Position numbers and translations under genes: made by a program | Origin: Chondrus crispus | Taxonomy: Eukaryota > Rhodophyta > Florideophyceae > Gigartinales > Gigartinaceae | Assembly: GCF_000350225.1 (NCBI RefSeq) | Contig: NW_005179008.1 | Location: 62,001-126,000 of the forward strand | DNA: 64,000 bases | Direction: 5' to 3' | Notes under the pieces: model-generated | The model's database searches: none | What the model was told of the DNA's origin: nothing | What the model saw: only the letters and a program-made list of their open reading frames with translations | Shown here: positions 22,631 through 33,041 of the stretch, in pieces | How positions within the stretch are numbered: position 1 is the first letter of the stretch | Layout of the letters: each line of letters opens with the position of its first letter

Positions 22631-22839
22631 CACGCCTGTGTGCTCCATGATCGCGTTTCGAAGCAATCCGAACTTGGATTTGGTGTTGAGCGCTACAAGT
22701 CGAAGCAGCGATCCATTACGATTAACGATGTGAGAAAATCGTTTCCGTCAACCCAGTTGTGACTGCAAGCCGGATATTTTCTTTCAATTCGGGGAATACT
22801 CTAAAAGGTCGAACTAGGCCTTCCAGACGGCCTAATAGT

Positions 22840-23432
22840 TGTAATATAACTATACCCTCACGCCGACCACACAGAGTGGGGGATTTAAGGTAAGGGAGAG
22901 CTCGCTGGTTAGATAACCGCGGGAGTTAATTACCGTACGGAAGGACTCGTAAAGAAGGAGGAAAAACGTGGCGGGTTATGCTCCGCCGGTCGTCGGTGCT
23001 AAAACCGGACGGCCGGTCACGGGTTAAAACCGGAAGCCAAAAGGGAAATCCGGAACGAATGTAGCGCATAACCGTAAATAGAAGGGAGGTGAGTCGGCCT
23101 CTTTTCCTGGGCGGGCTTGGTGCCCGGTCTTAACCCCTAAGTGGACGCCAGGACACTTGTCCCGCTACAGTGACTGTTAATTACTGTATGCCAGCTACTG
23201 TACAAAAGTACTTAATTTGTGCCATTTACTATGAATTAATAACTAACCAACCGTACGGATTAAACACGTGTGCTGGTGGCCACGACTGCTTCTGCCGGAT
23301 GTCCCTTGTGAGATCCGTGGGATACTACTGTACTCCGAAGTAGACGCGTGTACGCCCGTTAGCTACAGTAGTACCGTCCCCCGGTTGGGCTAACATCTTC
23401 CCTGGGTGGTCGTGCCACGCAATTGTGCTACA
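22840..23432 (+). mobile_element. Old LTR-C-like remnant
   Basis: The order of recognisable blocks (a TATAACT...CCCTCACGCC start, GGGTTAAAACCGGAAGCC, GGGCGGGCTTGGTGCCCGGT, CTTAACCCC, GGACACTTGTCCCGCTACAGT) parallels the LTR-C family at low identity. The proposed ends TGTAATATAAC and AATTGTGCTACA are tentative, and no target duplication is visible. Sequence between 22,631 and 22,839 shows nothing recognisable. Confidence 0.5.
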
Positions 23433-23651
23433 TGAGTCACTGGACGCCTCGTTCAGTCCACTGTTTTGTCTGTAGGTTTCATAGTTGTAATCAAATGCTT
23501 CTCCTTGCCGGTAGCATAGCTTATTCTTTTCCCTGGTCCGATTTTACGTCCATCACGATGCTTTCATATACAGAGAAGAACTTTGAAACGTCGACCTCAG
23601 TCTTATTATCGAACATCGGTAAGGTCGGACCTGTCTAACTGCTGGCGTCGG

Positions 23652-23669
23652 CCCTCCACAAGAGTACCA
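23652..23669 (-). other. Isolated primer-binding-site-like sequence
   Basis: CCCTCCACAAGAGTACCA is identical over 18 bases to the primer binding site of El-C at 42,709-42,726, in the same orientation, and is followed directly by TG. It suggests the 5' edge of another minus-strand element once lay here. No gag or complete LTR can be followed around it; 23,433-23,651 and 23,670-23,898 hold no gene I can see. Confidence 0.5.
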
Positions 23670-23903
23670 TGTCGTCCCTTTCATTTGGTCTAAAAGGGGG
23701 TGTGGCTGTTTTTGGATGAACTGGTTTCCTCTTCTCTTCGGAGACAGCACAGCCACGGCTTTTATACTCTCCGGATAACTATTTTAACAAGTAACTACAA
23801 CTATTTCATTAACTTCACAATTTACTTACACTTGGCCGGGGGACACGTCACACAGAGGTAGGCGCGACGACACCGTACTGGGGCGTTCGGAAATGGCCCT
23901 CAG

Positions 23904-24214
23904 GGCCATTCCATTCATCGTGATTGGCAATCATGCAATCACGCAATCACGCGATCACGACATTAATTTAACGTCGTTCTGCATCGTTCCTTTCTCCAAC
24001 GTGTGCTACTTGTAGCTGTAAGCATATTTCCACGGCTTTGCATGTGCATGTGAAGTTGGAGCACAAGATTAATTTTAAGGTCGATTGCTTATTTCTTTAA
24101 TGAGCATGACCATTTTTTAGGAAACGTAATATAAATAACCAACCACAAGGGAGCACCATTTATTGACGTGATTGCGTGATTGCGTGATTGCCAATCACGA
24201 TGAATGGAATGGCC
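23904..24214. mobile_element. MITE with 47-bp terminal inverted repeats
   Basis: This 311-bp non-coding unit has inverted ends GGCCATTCCATTCATCG...CGATGAATGGAATGGCC that match over about 47 bp with one mismatch. It is flanked by a perfect duplication CTCAG (23,899-23,903 and 24,215-24,219). The arms end in short direct repeats of the type GCAATCAC. It lies about 300 bp upstream of the RRP12-like start codon, so it may be part of that gene's promoter region. The autonomous partner is not in the window. Confidence 0.9.
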
Positions 24215-24513
24215 CTCAGAAAGCGGGGCGATTCCGCTTTCGTTGCGAGCGATGATCGACGGGTGGAATGAATGCCGTTCGAATCTTGAGGCTCAGTTTT
24301 TGGATCAAGGGCGGCAGCCAACCACTGTCGAACACGTCAAATTCCTATCCATAAACCGTCCAACACGCGTCCTGCTCCCAATCAGCATTGTCATACCACC
24401 CTCTCTGCAGAGGCCGACGGCGGTGGCGTAGATCATCCCCTTCTTTCCCTGTCCTCGTCCTTGGCAACCCCAATTTCTCCAAGTTGGTTACTCGGCACAC
24501 CTCCGCCTCCGCC

Positions 24514-27500
24514 ATGGTCGCTCCGAACAACCACACCACCATGGACGTGCGCACTATGCGCGAAGCGCTCCCGTCCGCTCGCCGCCCACCCCGACGAGCT
24601 GCGAAACCCCCCTCCATGCCCATGCCAGCCTCTCTCCCACCCTGTTTCGCCGAAGTCTGGCGCCGTCGGCAGTCTTCTCAGCCTTTTGACAGACGCCAGC
24701 GTGCCACGCTCGAAGCCGTGGCCTCCACTCTACCCTCAGAAGCCGCTGGCCCAACTGGTGAGGCCGTCGCCGCAGTGTATCTCGCCGCACTAGTGGTCTC
24801 GCTACAGCGACTCGTTGCGACGACAAGGTTAGTCAAGCCGCCAGAGGAGGCGGGATTAGAGAAGCCGTTGTCAAAGAAGGAGAGGAAGAAGATGAGACGT
24901 CGCGCGCGAGAAGCGGAAGATGCCGTGAAAGATATGCCCGCGGCTGAGGCTTTGGCGTCATCGGGGACAGGGGAGACGGTGGCTATGGATGATGATCGTA
25001 GTGACGTCGAACTTGTCGCAAGCATTGTTTCGCTCATCGGCATGGCGGTGCGTGGAACAAGCCAGGCGGTGCTCAACGGCAAGTGCGAGGTCGTGCTAGA
25101 AGCGCTCATGAACGCGTATGACCATGTGTTTGGGAATAGTGGCGTCTGTCGTCATCTCAGCCCTGTTTTCGCAGCTGTGCTTGCGGTGTTGGATTCTGTT
25201 TCGTGGTCAAAGCCGCTTGTCCAGAGGTCTTACTTGTACTTGTTGCGGCAGACGGCAGATGCGGACTCCCGTGCGAGAAGGAAGGCCCGCGATTCGCTTT
25301 CTGCTTTGCTCATGTCCCCGCGGGCGAGTATCATCACAAAAAAGACATCCGGCACCGCCGCTGCGCACTTTGCGATGGAGCTCAGGTTGCAAACTAGCGC
25401 GTTGAATGAGGCGATTAATGGAGATACCGTCATTGAGCGCCCCACGAGTCCAGCAGCACTCATTTATCTCCTCACTACTGTTGAGAGGTTTGGAATGTTT
25501 CTGCTGCCACCGGACGCGGCCAAAGTAACGAAAGAACTCATGCTTATTGCAGCGAAAGAGTTGGCGAACGTTACTCCCTTTGCTTACATGGCTCTCAGCG
25601 CGATGTTTAGTCACAAGCAGGAAAACGACTCGTCCGATGGGTCTATCGGAAGCACTGTGTTGCTGCAGGCGGATGTTGGTAAACTTCTCAAGGCATTACT
25701 GGATCACTCACCACAGAGGGACTGCGCACAGGATATTCGTGTAAGCTACAATTCATGTGTCGCTGATGCGGCGATAGCTTATGCTTCATACTTTCCATTC
25801 GCTTCGCCGCCAAAGGAGTTGGTTATTACACCCATCAGGATTATTTGTGATTGTATCAGTCCTGTTGGCGGGCAGAACGATATAACTAAGAACGCAGCTT
25901 CAAACCTGCGGAACTTGCTAAACCAGCGTTGGTTCAAGAGTCGTCCAGAAGTGCTGAAACTGCTGCACAATTTCGTCGGATCTGCATATCGCTTGCGTTG
26001 GTCGGACGTGATTCCGATTTTGAAGGCATACCTGGAGAAGGATATGGCGGCAAGAGCCGCAAGCATGCACAAAGAGGTTACACGATTGACAGGGGTCTTG
26101 GTCCTGATGCGCGAGAAGGCTCTGGACTCCAACGACAGGAAGTCACAAGACGTTGCAAATGGAGTCTTGTCTGCTATTGTTCGCGGCGGTGGTGTTGAAC
26201 AGGTTCTGAATACCTGCGCGATTCAGTACGACGAGAAGTTGCATATTACTAACGCCTGGGTCTTACCAATTTTGCGAGACAATATCTGCGGTGCGCCTTT
26301 AAGTCTCTTCTCAAATTCCTTCATTCCAGTGATTGACCAATTGAAGGAGAAAATCGTTGCCAGAGGCAAGGAAGGCAGAGTAATAGAAATGAAAAACCTG
26401 AGCATTTACGTATCTCAGTTGTGGGCGCTGCTCCCAGGATTCTGCAACAAGCCGACGGATCTTGGTCATGACGGAGTGATGACCTCTGCTTTCAAGTCAA
26501 TTCATCTTTGTTTGTCCACAAAGGACGAGATGTCCATACAACAAGTTGCAGTTGCAGCGTTGCGGCAACTTGCGTTGTCTCTTCAGGGACTGAGCAGTGA
26601 GGATCCCATGACCACAGAGAAGAGGGAGTCTTTCGGAAGTCGTCTGAAGAAGCTCTTTCCGGCGATTCTCGGTGCAGCCGAAACTACCTCCCAGGACAGA
26701 CGAAGAAATCTCCTTGAAGCGGTGACGACATCTTGCCAAGCCACGAAGAACTCGGGGCTTGTCTCTGGGCTTCTCAGAAAGAGTATCCGACGTTTGTTGG
26801 AGCTTCAACTTGGTTCGTCTCCCAAGAGCCCGGATGCAATGGTAGATGATGAAGACCATGGAATTCAACGACATTATGCCATGGCTGATATTGCGATAGC
26901 AGTGATCGAAAGTGGTAAGGTTCCGCACGATGCCGCCGAGTTGAACTATCTTGAGAAGGCCATGTCTCCGTTCCTCCTTGATGCAAAGCAATCATCTATG
27001 CAAAAGAAAGCCTATCGGGCAATGGCATTGTTGGTTGGTGCGGGCTCGGGGTCTTCCGAATCGGAAGAGTTACTCTCAGTCGCCAAGAGAGTAGCAGAAG
27101 CAGGCTCAAGAGTAGCACCGGGAGCGAAAGCAGTGCGGCAACACTTATTAGTAGCATACATTAATCAACATGTGCGTTTAATTGGAGACGAGAAGAAGGA
27201 ATATCTGGCCACTCTAACTGAGCTGTTTTTGTCTGAGATTGTGCTCGCTACAAGGGACACATCCGAAAAGACGCGCTCCTCCGCGTTTGAGACTCTCATT
27301 ACGCTGGCTCGTGGGTGGAATAGCGCTGGAACTGGAAATGATATGACTGGTCTGCGCGAATTTCTGGTGGCGGTTTCCGCGGGCTTAGGAGGAAGGACTG
27401 TATCTATGCTTTCCGCAACTCTTACAAGTTTGGGGCGCATGATTTACGAGTTTCGAGGGGAGGCATCTGCGGATGATAAGCTTGCCAATCATGTTGATTC

Positions 27501-28689
27501 TCTCTTTGGGTCAGCAGTTAATAATGGTGCAAACGTTGACATGTCAGGGGGAGCCGTGGACCAGGACGAGGCAGTCCAGAGTGAGAGGGTACTTCCAGGT
27601 CCGATAGCCATCTTGCTTCGCCATACTTCGTTTGAAGTTCAGAAGGCAGCCCTGGGCGTTGTGAAAATCGCCACTAAAACCCTGTCAACGCCTGCAGATC
27701 GACTAGTTCGTGTGTTGCCAGCCATCTTACCAGGACTTGTTCACGTTGCGGCCCGTTCTAAGAAGCAAGAAACAAGACTTAGGGTGCGTGTGATCTTGGA
27801 ACGGCTGCTGCGAAAGTGCGGAAGAGATGCTCTAGAAGAAAACTTTCCGCAAGACCATCTGAAGCTGCTTTCGGCAGTCCGCAAAAAATATAGCCGTGAT
27901 GTAATTAAGAAACATGCTGCCAAAGATAGAAAGCGACAGATTGGCGAATTCAGAAATTTGAAGGAAGTGAAGGCTCAGGAAGGAAGCACAGAGATTGAAC
28001 ACGACAGTTTCGGCATCGAGGATTCCGACTCCGATATTGAACGGGAATTAATTGACGGGGATGACTTGAGGTCATCACAGAGAAGCCGAGCAGGCGGGGA
28101 TCGCCGCAAGACCCTGCGTACAAAAGAAAGTAAGGATAAAGTTTTGAATTTACTCGACGAAAAGGATGCTAGTGCTGTCCTCACAGGTGGTGGCTACATG
28201 GAAACTGCTCAACAGGCACGATCGGAGCAGAGGAACAGACGCTTCTCGAAGACTGAGGATGCCACTGAATACACCAGAGATGGCAGGCCAATTTTTGTCG
28301 AGAGCGATGACGAAAGTGGAGAGGTGGGAGTCGGCAGTGCGAATGAAGATGGTGAGCCTGATTCTGACGACGAGGCCAACGAGAAGCGGAAGCAATCATT
28401 TTCGAAGAGGAAACGACGCCAACCTGAAAACGAAAGCAAGAATAGCAAGAGGCAGAAGGGTTCATATGGAGATGAGTACAAGTCGAAGAAAGCATCTGGA
28501 GATGTCAAGAGAGCAGGTAGGCCGGATCCGTATGCGTATATTCCGTTGGGTATGAACATGTTGGGAGCGAATCCTCGTTCGCGATCGGCGGGAAATCGAA
28601 AAGGGAATCACGGGTCTAGTCTTCAAAGATTGAACGCTGTGAAGAGAAAGCCAACAGGCAATGTTGTCAGATCTTCCGGCCGGCGGTAA
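24514..28689 (+). CDS. RRP12: RRP12-like ribosome biogenesis protein
   Basis: This is an uninterrupted 1,391-residue protein, close to the size of yeast and animal RRP12 (about 1,230-1,300). In those organisms RRP12 is a HEAT-repeat protein that helps mature and export pre-ribosomal subunits. Supporting features are the long run of alpha-helical repeats, the family signature QLWALLPGFCNKPTD near residue 640, and the conserved C-terminal block RPDPYAYIPLGMNMLG near residue 1,335, placed in a basic, lysine-rich tail with nuclear-localisation character (KRKRRQ, KRQK). I chose the ATG at 24,514 because of its strong context (GCCATGG); the frame is open back to 24,388 but without an ATG. No introns are apparent. 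The gene is convergent with its neighbour, 63 bp away. Identification is firm; the gene symbol is by homology. Confidence 0.93.
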   Translation: MVAPNNHTTMDVRTMREALPSARRPPRRAAKPPSMPMPASLPPCFAEVWRRRQSSQPFDRRQRATLEAVASTLPSEAAGPTGEAVAAVYLAALVVSLQRLVATTRLVKPPEEAGLEKPLSKKERKKMRRRAREAEDAVKDMPAAEALASSGTGETVAMDDDRSDVELVASIVSLIGMAVRGTSQAVLNGKCEVVLEALMNAYDHVFGNSGVCRHLSPVFAAVLAVLDSVSWSKPLVQRSYLYLLRQTADADSRARRKARDSLSALLMSPRASIITKKTSGTAAAHFAMELRLQTSALNEAINGDTVIERPTSPAALIYLLTTVERFGMFLLPPDAAKVTKELMLIAAKELANVTPFAYMALSAMFSHKQENDSSDGSIGSTVLLQADVGKLLKALLDHSPQRDCAQDIRVSYNSCVADAAIAYASYFPFASPPKELVITPIRIICDCISPVGGQNDITKNAASNLRNLLNQRWFKSRPEVLKLLHNFVGSAYRLRWSDVIPILKAYLEKDMAARAASMHKEVTRLTGVLVLMREKALDSNDRKSQDVANGVLSAIVRGGGVEQVLNTCAIQYDEKLHITNAWVLPILRDNICGAPLSLFSNSFIPVIDQLKEKIVARGKEGRVIEMKNLSIYVSQLWALLPGFCNKPTDLGHDGVMTSAFKSIHLCLSTKDEMSIQQVAVAALRQLALSLQGLSSEDPMTTEKRESFGSRLKKLFPAILGAAETTSQDRRRNLLEAVTTSCQATKNSGLVSGLLRKSIRRLLELQLGSSPKSPDAMVDDEDHGIQRHYAMADIAIAVIESGKVPHDAAELNYLEKAMSPFLLDAKQSSMQKKAYRAMALLVGAGSGSSESEELLSVAKRVAEAGSRVAPGAKAVRQHLLVAYINQHVRLIGDEKKEYLATLTELFLSEIVLATRDTSEKTRSSAFETLITLARGWNSAGTGNDMTGLREFLVAVSAGLGGRTVSMLSATLTSLGRMIYEFRGEASADDKLANHVDSLFGSAVNNGANVDMSGGAVDQDEAVQSERVLPGPIAILLRHTSFEVQKAALGVVKIATKTLSTPADRLVRVLPAILPGLVHVAARSKKQETRLRVRVILERLLRKCGRDALEENFPQDHLKLLSAVRKKYSRDVIKKHAAKDRKRQIGEFRNLKEVKAQEGSTEIEHDSFGIEDSDSDIERELIDGDDLRSSQRSRAGGDRRKTLRTKESKDKVLNLLDEKDASAVLTGGGYMETAQQARSEQRNRRFSKTEDATEYTRDGRPIFVESDDESGEVGVGSANEDGEPDSDDEANEKRKQSFSKRKRRQPENESKNSKRQKGSYGDEYKSKKASGDVKRAGRPDPYAYIPLGMNMLGANPRSRSAGNRKGNHGSSLQRLNAVKRKPTGNVVRSSGRR

Positions 28690-28752
28690 AGGAAATCGTG
28701 AATTTAGTTTACAAACCTGCGATATCATTCCGTAGACCAACCTGTACACTCG

Positions 28753-30075
28753 TTAAGACCTGGGTGGGAAACTAGTCGAGGGTTTTTTGATTTCTGTTAA
28801 TGATTCAAGAGTTTTCATGCGCCCAGCGTACTGTTCATGACGAAGAGATAATGGCGCGTCGTAGACTCTTGCGCTACTGTTCGTTTCTGCATCCTTAGGC
28901 TCTTGATGGGATCCCGGAATGCCCTCATCTACAGCAGAAAAATACGCTTCTCCGATATGTGTCATATCTGCAAAGTGCTGTATTTGCTTTTCCAGGAAAT
29001 GCTTGTTTCGACAAAGTACATCGACTAAATGGCATTGCACGAGATCTACCAAACTGGTCCCTTCCTCAGGCAATTGCTGCGCCTTGCGAACAGATACAAC
29101 TCCGTCCTGTAGCTCATCTTCTACCAGACACATAACCTCTTCAGTTAGAATGGAGGTCGAGTGGACAAGTTCATGAAATACAAGGCATTTCCGCAGACAC
29201 TGCTCGTCGACCCAGAACTCGACTTCTCCTTCATCACCAATCGTGGGTTGGCCTGGCCTAGAGCCCGGCGCGAGCTCTACCGCCAAAGTCAATGCCCCAT
29301 CGGCTTCAGTGGATGCAAGGATATCAAGCCTGCAGCTCATGGGCCAGAAATCACTCGAATCATATTTCACACCCTTCAACCTTAGGCATCTCGTCGCCGG
29401 ACGATGTGCTAGGCATGCCTCGCAACCAAGAAAGTGCTGAAAGCAAGGATCCGTTTCAATGGCGGTCCACTCTAGCTCACGCCGTTGAAGTAGCTCTTGC
29501 AGCAGTTGTGTGTGCCACATCGTACGGCACTGTCCCATGTGTCTAGCTCTGTGCATAATTAAAAGGCTTGAGCTGACAGCCAGGAAGGCACTGCCTCGAA
29601 TCGAAGAAGGATTTAATTCATAACTTTCGCGGAGCTTCTCCGCATTCCACGATGGCCGGAGGCAGGACCGTATTAACGTGAGGATGTAGCCACGAAGAAC
29701 GTCGGTGTCTTTGCTACGCCGCATCGGGCGTGATAACCTAGAACCCACTGAGCGCCACCATGGCAGTTGTGCAGACGGCCGTGGTTCAGCCGCCGCAGTG
29801 CCATCTACTTCTCCCCGTTGGTCATTCTCTGTTGAATTGTTTCGCGCAAGTAGCGCTTGATTGTCCTCCTCGTCTAATTTCTCAGTCTGCTTTGCTGTTA
29901 ACAGCTTTTTCGACTGCTCGCGGACCAATGTTGCCCTCGTTCCTAAGCCACCCCGCCGATGAGATTTCAACGCAATTGCTGGTTTGAGTGGTCCTTTTTT
30001 CAGATTCTGGGCTCTTGTTCTGTCAGTGGAACCGGAACGCCTTTTGGATGTACGAGAGGGCGGTAGGGGTCCCAT
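28753..30075 (-). CDS. Probable DUF4211-domain protein (CCDC82-like)
   Basis: This is an intronless protein of 440 residues with a good ATG at 30,075. The basic N-terminal third (RTSKRRSGSTDR, KSHRRGG) looks disordered and nuclear. From about residue 190 the pattern fits DUF4211: a helical lead-in, then CFQHFLGCEACLAHRPATR with its Cys-x2-Cys pair, a beta-rich core, and a long helix (EQCLRKCLVFHELVHS and the acidic region after it). Animal CCDC82 has the same order; its molecular role is poorly known. The C-terminal third is helical and unassigned. Upstream, 30,076-30,676 should hold the promoter. The domain call is from motif order only, without a profile search. Confidence 0.65.
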   Translation of the reverse strand: MGPLPPSRTSKRRSGSTDRTRAQNLKKGPLKPAIALKSHRRGGLGTRATLVREQSKKLLTAKQTEKLDEEDNQALLARNNSTENDQRGEVDGTAAAEPRPSAQLPWWRSVGSRLSRPMRRSKDTDVLRGYILTLIRSCLRPSWNAEKLRESYELNPSSIRGSAFLAVSSSLLIMHRARHMGQCRTMWHTQLLQELLQRRELEWTAIETDPCFQHFLGCEACLAHRPATRCLRLKGVKYDSSDFWPMSCRLDILASTEADGALTLAVELAPGSRPGQPTIGDEGEVEFWVDEQCLRKCLVFHELVHSTSILTEEVMCLVEDELQDGVVSVRKAQQLPEEGTSLVDLVQCHLVDVLCRNKHFLEKQIQHFADMTHIGEAYFSAVDEGIPGSHQEPKDAETNSSARVYDAPLSLRHEQYAGRMKTLESLTEIKKPSTSFPPRS

Positions 30076-30676
30076 CTTCCCTTGTTGGGGTGTGTCTCCT
30101 GCTCGGTCCGCAGTCCTTGCAGCCCCGCTACGTGTGCCTGAAGGATTGCTATTCGTCGGGAGCGTTGAAATAGTACTGGCGTACGAGACCGAGCTCTTCA
30201 GATATTGCTTGCTGACTTGATTCTGATACGCTTCTGCTTATCGTTTTCGAGCTGTAGAATTAGCGGACAACGCCATATACCGTCCAGTTTGAAAGACCCG
30301 TAAATTTCTTCACTGAGGTCTGACCAGACGATGCGTGCCGAATCGTTTCATTGATACTTGTTAACCGTAAGCGAACGATTGCACGACTCGACTTTCCGAA
30401 TAACTTCAGATATAACCTTCATCATGGTCGCCAGTTCACGATCGAGGAGTTATTGTGATGCAGTAGGGCTATTGCAATAGGGGTTGGGTGTGTCTGGGTT
30501 GCGGACTTGCGACAGGGAATCGTGACACGCAGTTCGTTCTTAAGGAGTGGCATTGCGATGAGCGCGATTGTAAGTTACAATTTGTAACAGGACCCCACGA
30601 TTGCACCCAAGAATTTTCGTTTTGTGTTTTTCGGATTGATCCGGGACGAAAGGCACTGTACTGTACATACTGTACC
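30076..30676. other. Intergenic region upstream of the DUF4211-type gene
   Basis: No gene is evident. The stretch probably contains the promoter of the minus-strand gene that ends the host-gene island. It is bounded on the right by the LTR of El-G, whose left flank is GTACC. Confidence 0.5.
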
Positions 30677-30962
30677 TGTGGGAAGCTAGAAATTGAAGTT
30701 TATTTGTTTAGCCCCAAATCTGGAAAAAAGGGAAATTATCCGCGCGACGCCCCGGCGGGAAATCCGGCGACATAAAAGTCCGAGGGCGGTATCCCGACCG
30801 ACCCTCGGGGGTAACTTGCTACCCCCTTACAGCGCCTGCGAAAAGTCGCGAGACTCTCCGTCCGAAGTATCCCCGTCCCCCTCACTCTCGCGACTTCTTT
30901 CCCCCGCCGCTGCGCGCGACGAGCGCGGATACTACTAACCTCATCGTTCCCGTTCTCCCACA
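30677..30962 (+). mobile_element. 5' LTR of El-G
   Basis: This short 286-bp LTR is framed by TGTGGGA...TCCCACA inverted ends and contains a TATA-like ACATAAAAG near 30,771. The gag start follows 22 bp later. Short LTRs are usual for Ty1/copia elements. No second copy is present in the window, so the call rests on the ends and on its position before gag. Confidence 0.6.
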
Positions 30963-30983
30963 AGTATGGGCCAAGGGGGAAAG

Positions 30984-31810
30984 ATGAGTAAACTATCAGG
31001 ATTCTTCGACCCGCCTCTCTTCGCCGCCGATGGCGATCTGGAAGCCCGGCGCAAGACGGTGGGACAGTGGGTCGACTCACTCAAAGTCGCCGACGATCAA
31101 GGCACGGATCGCACTTTTTAGATTATGATTAAGCTGCTCGGACACACGTTTTATGAGCGCGGCCTTCTTGTACCTCAGAAAGCGATTGGCGATGAAGCGC
31201 AGTCCAACGGACAGGTCGACTATCTTCAGAGGGATGAACCTGTGCAAGCAGCACTGTCCATAGTCGAGCTTGTCGCAGTAAACCCACCGATTTCCATGAT
31301 GACAAGGCTCATGGCATCATATCAGAAGGTCACCTCGTGTCGCCGAGACAAGAACGAGAAGCTCTCCAGTTTCGTCTCAAAGTTTCGCGGTTTAGCAGCC
31401 AAGCACGCTCCTCGCCAACAATTCCTCTTCGTCGCAGATACGTGAAGTTTTGGCGATTACCCTCATCAATATCGCAAATATAGAGGAGGGGACGTTGACC
31501 AATGCCAAGATGTAACTAATTTGGCATGCGGAAGCCCGGAAAAAGAGGAGTCAGCAGTCGTCGGCACGAAAAGGGTATCCAAGGTGCATCTCGAGGAAGT
31601 TCTCAAAATATCCGAGAAGCTTAAGAAGGTTGACGTTCCGCTCCGCTAGTCTGAGTCCACGGCCGATGAGTATAAGAAGGCCCTGTCTGATTTCCGATCG
31701 GAAACCATCAGCTTCATCCGCTCCTTGGACATTGCAGTCCAGGACCCAAAGGTGAACGCAGAGAAGCATGCTGCAAAAACGTCAGTTGCTGACTTTTTCT
31801 TGCCTCGGCA
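30984..31810 (+). pseudogene. El-G gag, first part
   Basis: An ATG at 30,984 opens a frame (MSKLSGFFDPPLFAADGD) that continues past an in-frame TAG at 31,119 through a gag-like helical region (MMTRLMASYQKV, then NEKLSSFVSKFRGLAAKH). A TGA at 31,443 and frame changes follow. The segment ends at a solo LTR that carries a CGGCA duplication on both sides, and gag resumes at 43,672. The helical block resembles gag of copia-type elements. Confidence 0.7.
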
Positions 31811-32265
31811 TGTAGTATAACGACTGGCGAGCGCGCGCGGAGGTTATTAACCAGGCGGCCGTGCACGGAGCACACGTGGGGGGGTGTGCCCACGTGTAGG
31901 GAGCGCGCGCGTGTACCGACCGGTCGTGGCGTGGCGCGCCGCACGTGTACAGTAGCACACGTGTCGTCTGTGTGGTAGTCTACGCGTATTACGTGTGTGC
32001 GTTAGCACACGTGTCGTCCGTGTGGTAGTCTGTAAGCAACACGCGTGTACAGTAGAGCACACGTGTAGTAGCAGAGTCCGTGCGGTAGTAGTAATTATGG
32101 AGCTAGCTTTTCAATTGTGTACAGTACCCGGCACGCACTAGGCGGCAGGTATTGTACTATTGTACAGTACCTGCCGCCTAGTACCTGTCCCAGTACAGTA
32201 TACTGTAATGGGACAGGTGCCCGAGGCGTCCCTCTGAGGAGTTAAGACCTGGCACCCGTCCCCAC
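31811..32265 (-). mobile_element. Solo LTR-C (inverted), left part
   Basis: This is the reverse complement of the 3' portion of the El-C LTR, starting TGTAGTATAACGACTGG. El-C has inserted at 32,265, so the rest of this solo LTR is found at 43,405-43,671. The outer flanks are CGGCA on both sides (31,806-31,810 and 43,672-43,676), a perfect 5-bp target duplication inside the El-G gag. Confidence 0.92.
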
Positions 32266-32950
32266 TGTGGGATAACTCCTCTCCGCCCTGGGTTGGGTGA
32301 GAGGCGGAGGCTTTAGCGAGGGAGCACGCGGCGTGGACGCGACGCGCTAATTGAACCGATCGGACGAGCTCGCGAAAAGGGAGTGGCTCACTGGTCGGTT
32401 ACGCGCAGTCCCCGTGGTGCGTGAACGGGAGCGACCGGTAACGGGTTAGAAGCCAGCGCGCGCGATAGACAACCGAAACGGACGTATATAGGCGCAAAAG
32501 GGACGGGGGCGAGCTTGCCCCCGTTTACTGGTGGGGACGGGTGCCAGGTCTTAATCCCGCAGAGGGACGCCTCGGACGTCCGAGGCAGGTGTACACCTGT
32601 CCCAGTACAGTAGTACAGTACCTGCTGCCTAGTGCGTGCCGGGTACTGTACACAATTAAAAAGGTAGCGCCATAATTACTACTACCGCACGGACGCTGCT
32701 ACTACACGTGTGCACTACTGTACACGCGTGTTGCTTACAGACTACCGCACGGACGACACGTGTGCTAACGCGCACACGTAACACGCGTAGGCTACCGCTC
32801 GGACGACACGTGCACTACTGTACACGTACGCCAGATTACGACCGCTCGGCATGCGCGCGCGCTCGCTACACGTGGGCACAACCGCCCACGTGTATACCGT
32901 ACACGGCCGTCCGATGACCTCCGCGCGCTCGCGCCGGTCATTATACTACA
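32266..32950 (-). mobile_element. 3' LTR of El-C
   Basis: The 685-bp LTR runs from TGTGGGATAACTCC to ATTATACTACA as written on the plus strand. It contains repeats of 50-60 bp, each with ACCGC.CGGACG plus ACACGTGT or ACACGCGT palindromes (32,685-32,835), and a TATA-like ACGTATATAGG at about 32,480. It is about 15 bp longer than the 5' LTR because of a local GTCCGAGG-type duplication near 32,580. Confidence 0.95.
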
Positions 32951-32962
32951 GACCTCTCCCCT
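32951..32962 (-). other. Polypurine tract of El-C
   Basis: On the minus strand AGGGGAGAGGTC lies directly before the 3' LTR. This is the expected plus-strand primer site and confirms that El-C reads on the minus strand. Confidence 0.8.
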
Positions 32963-33041
32963 TAGCTTTCGCTACGTCCCCGTAGCGACCCTCTACTCGA
33001 CCGCGCGGGTCCGTTCCGGACGTTTCCTTCTATCGCGCACG

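Noticed and set aside
24388-24513. A longer N-terminus of the RRP12-like protein
   Set aside because: The frame is open here but has no ATG; the first ATG, at 24,514, has a strong context.
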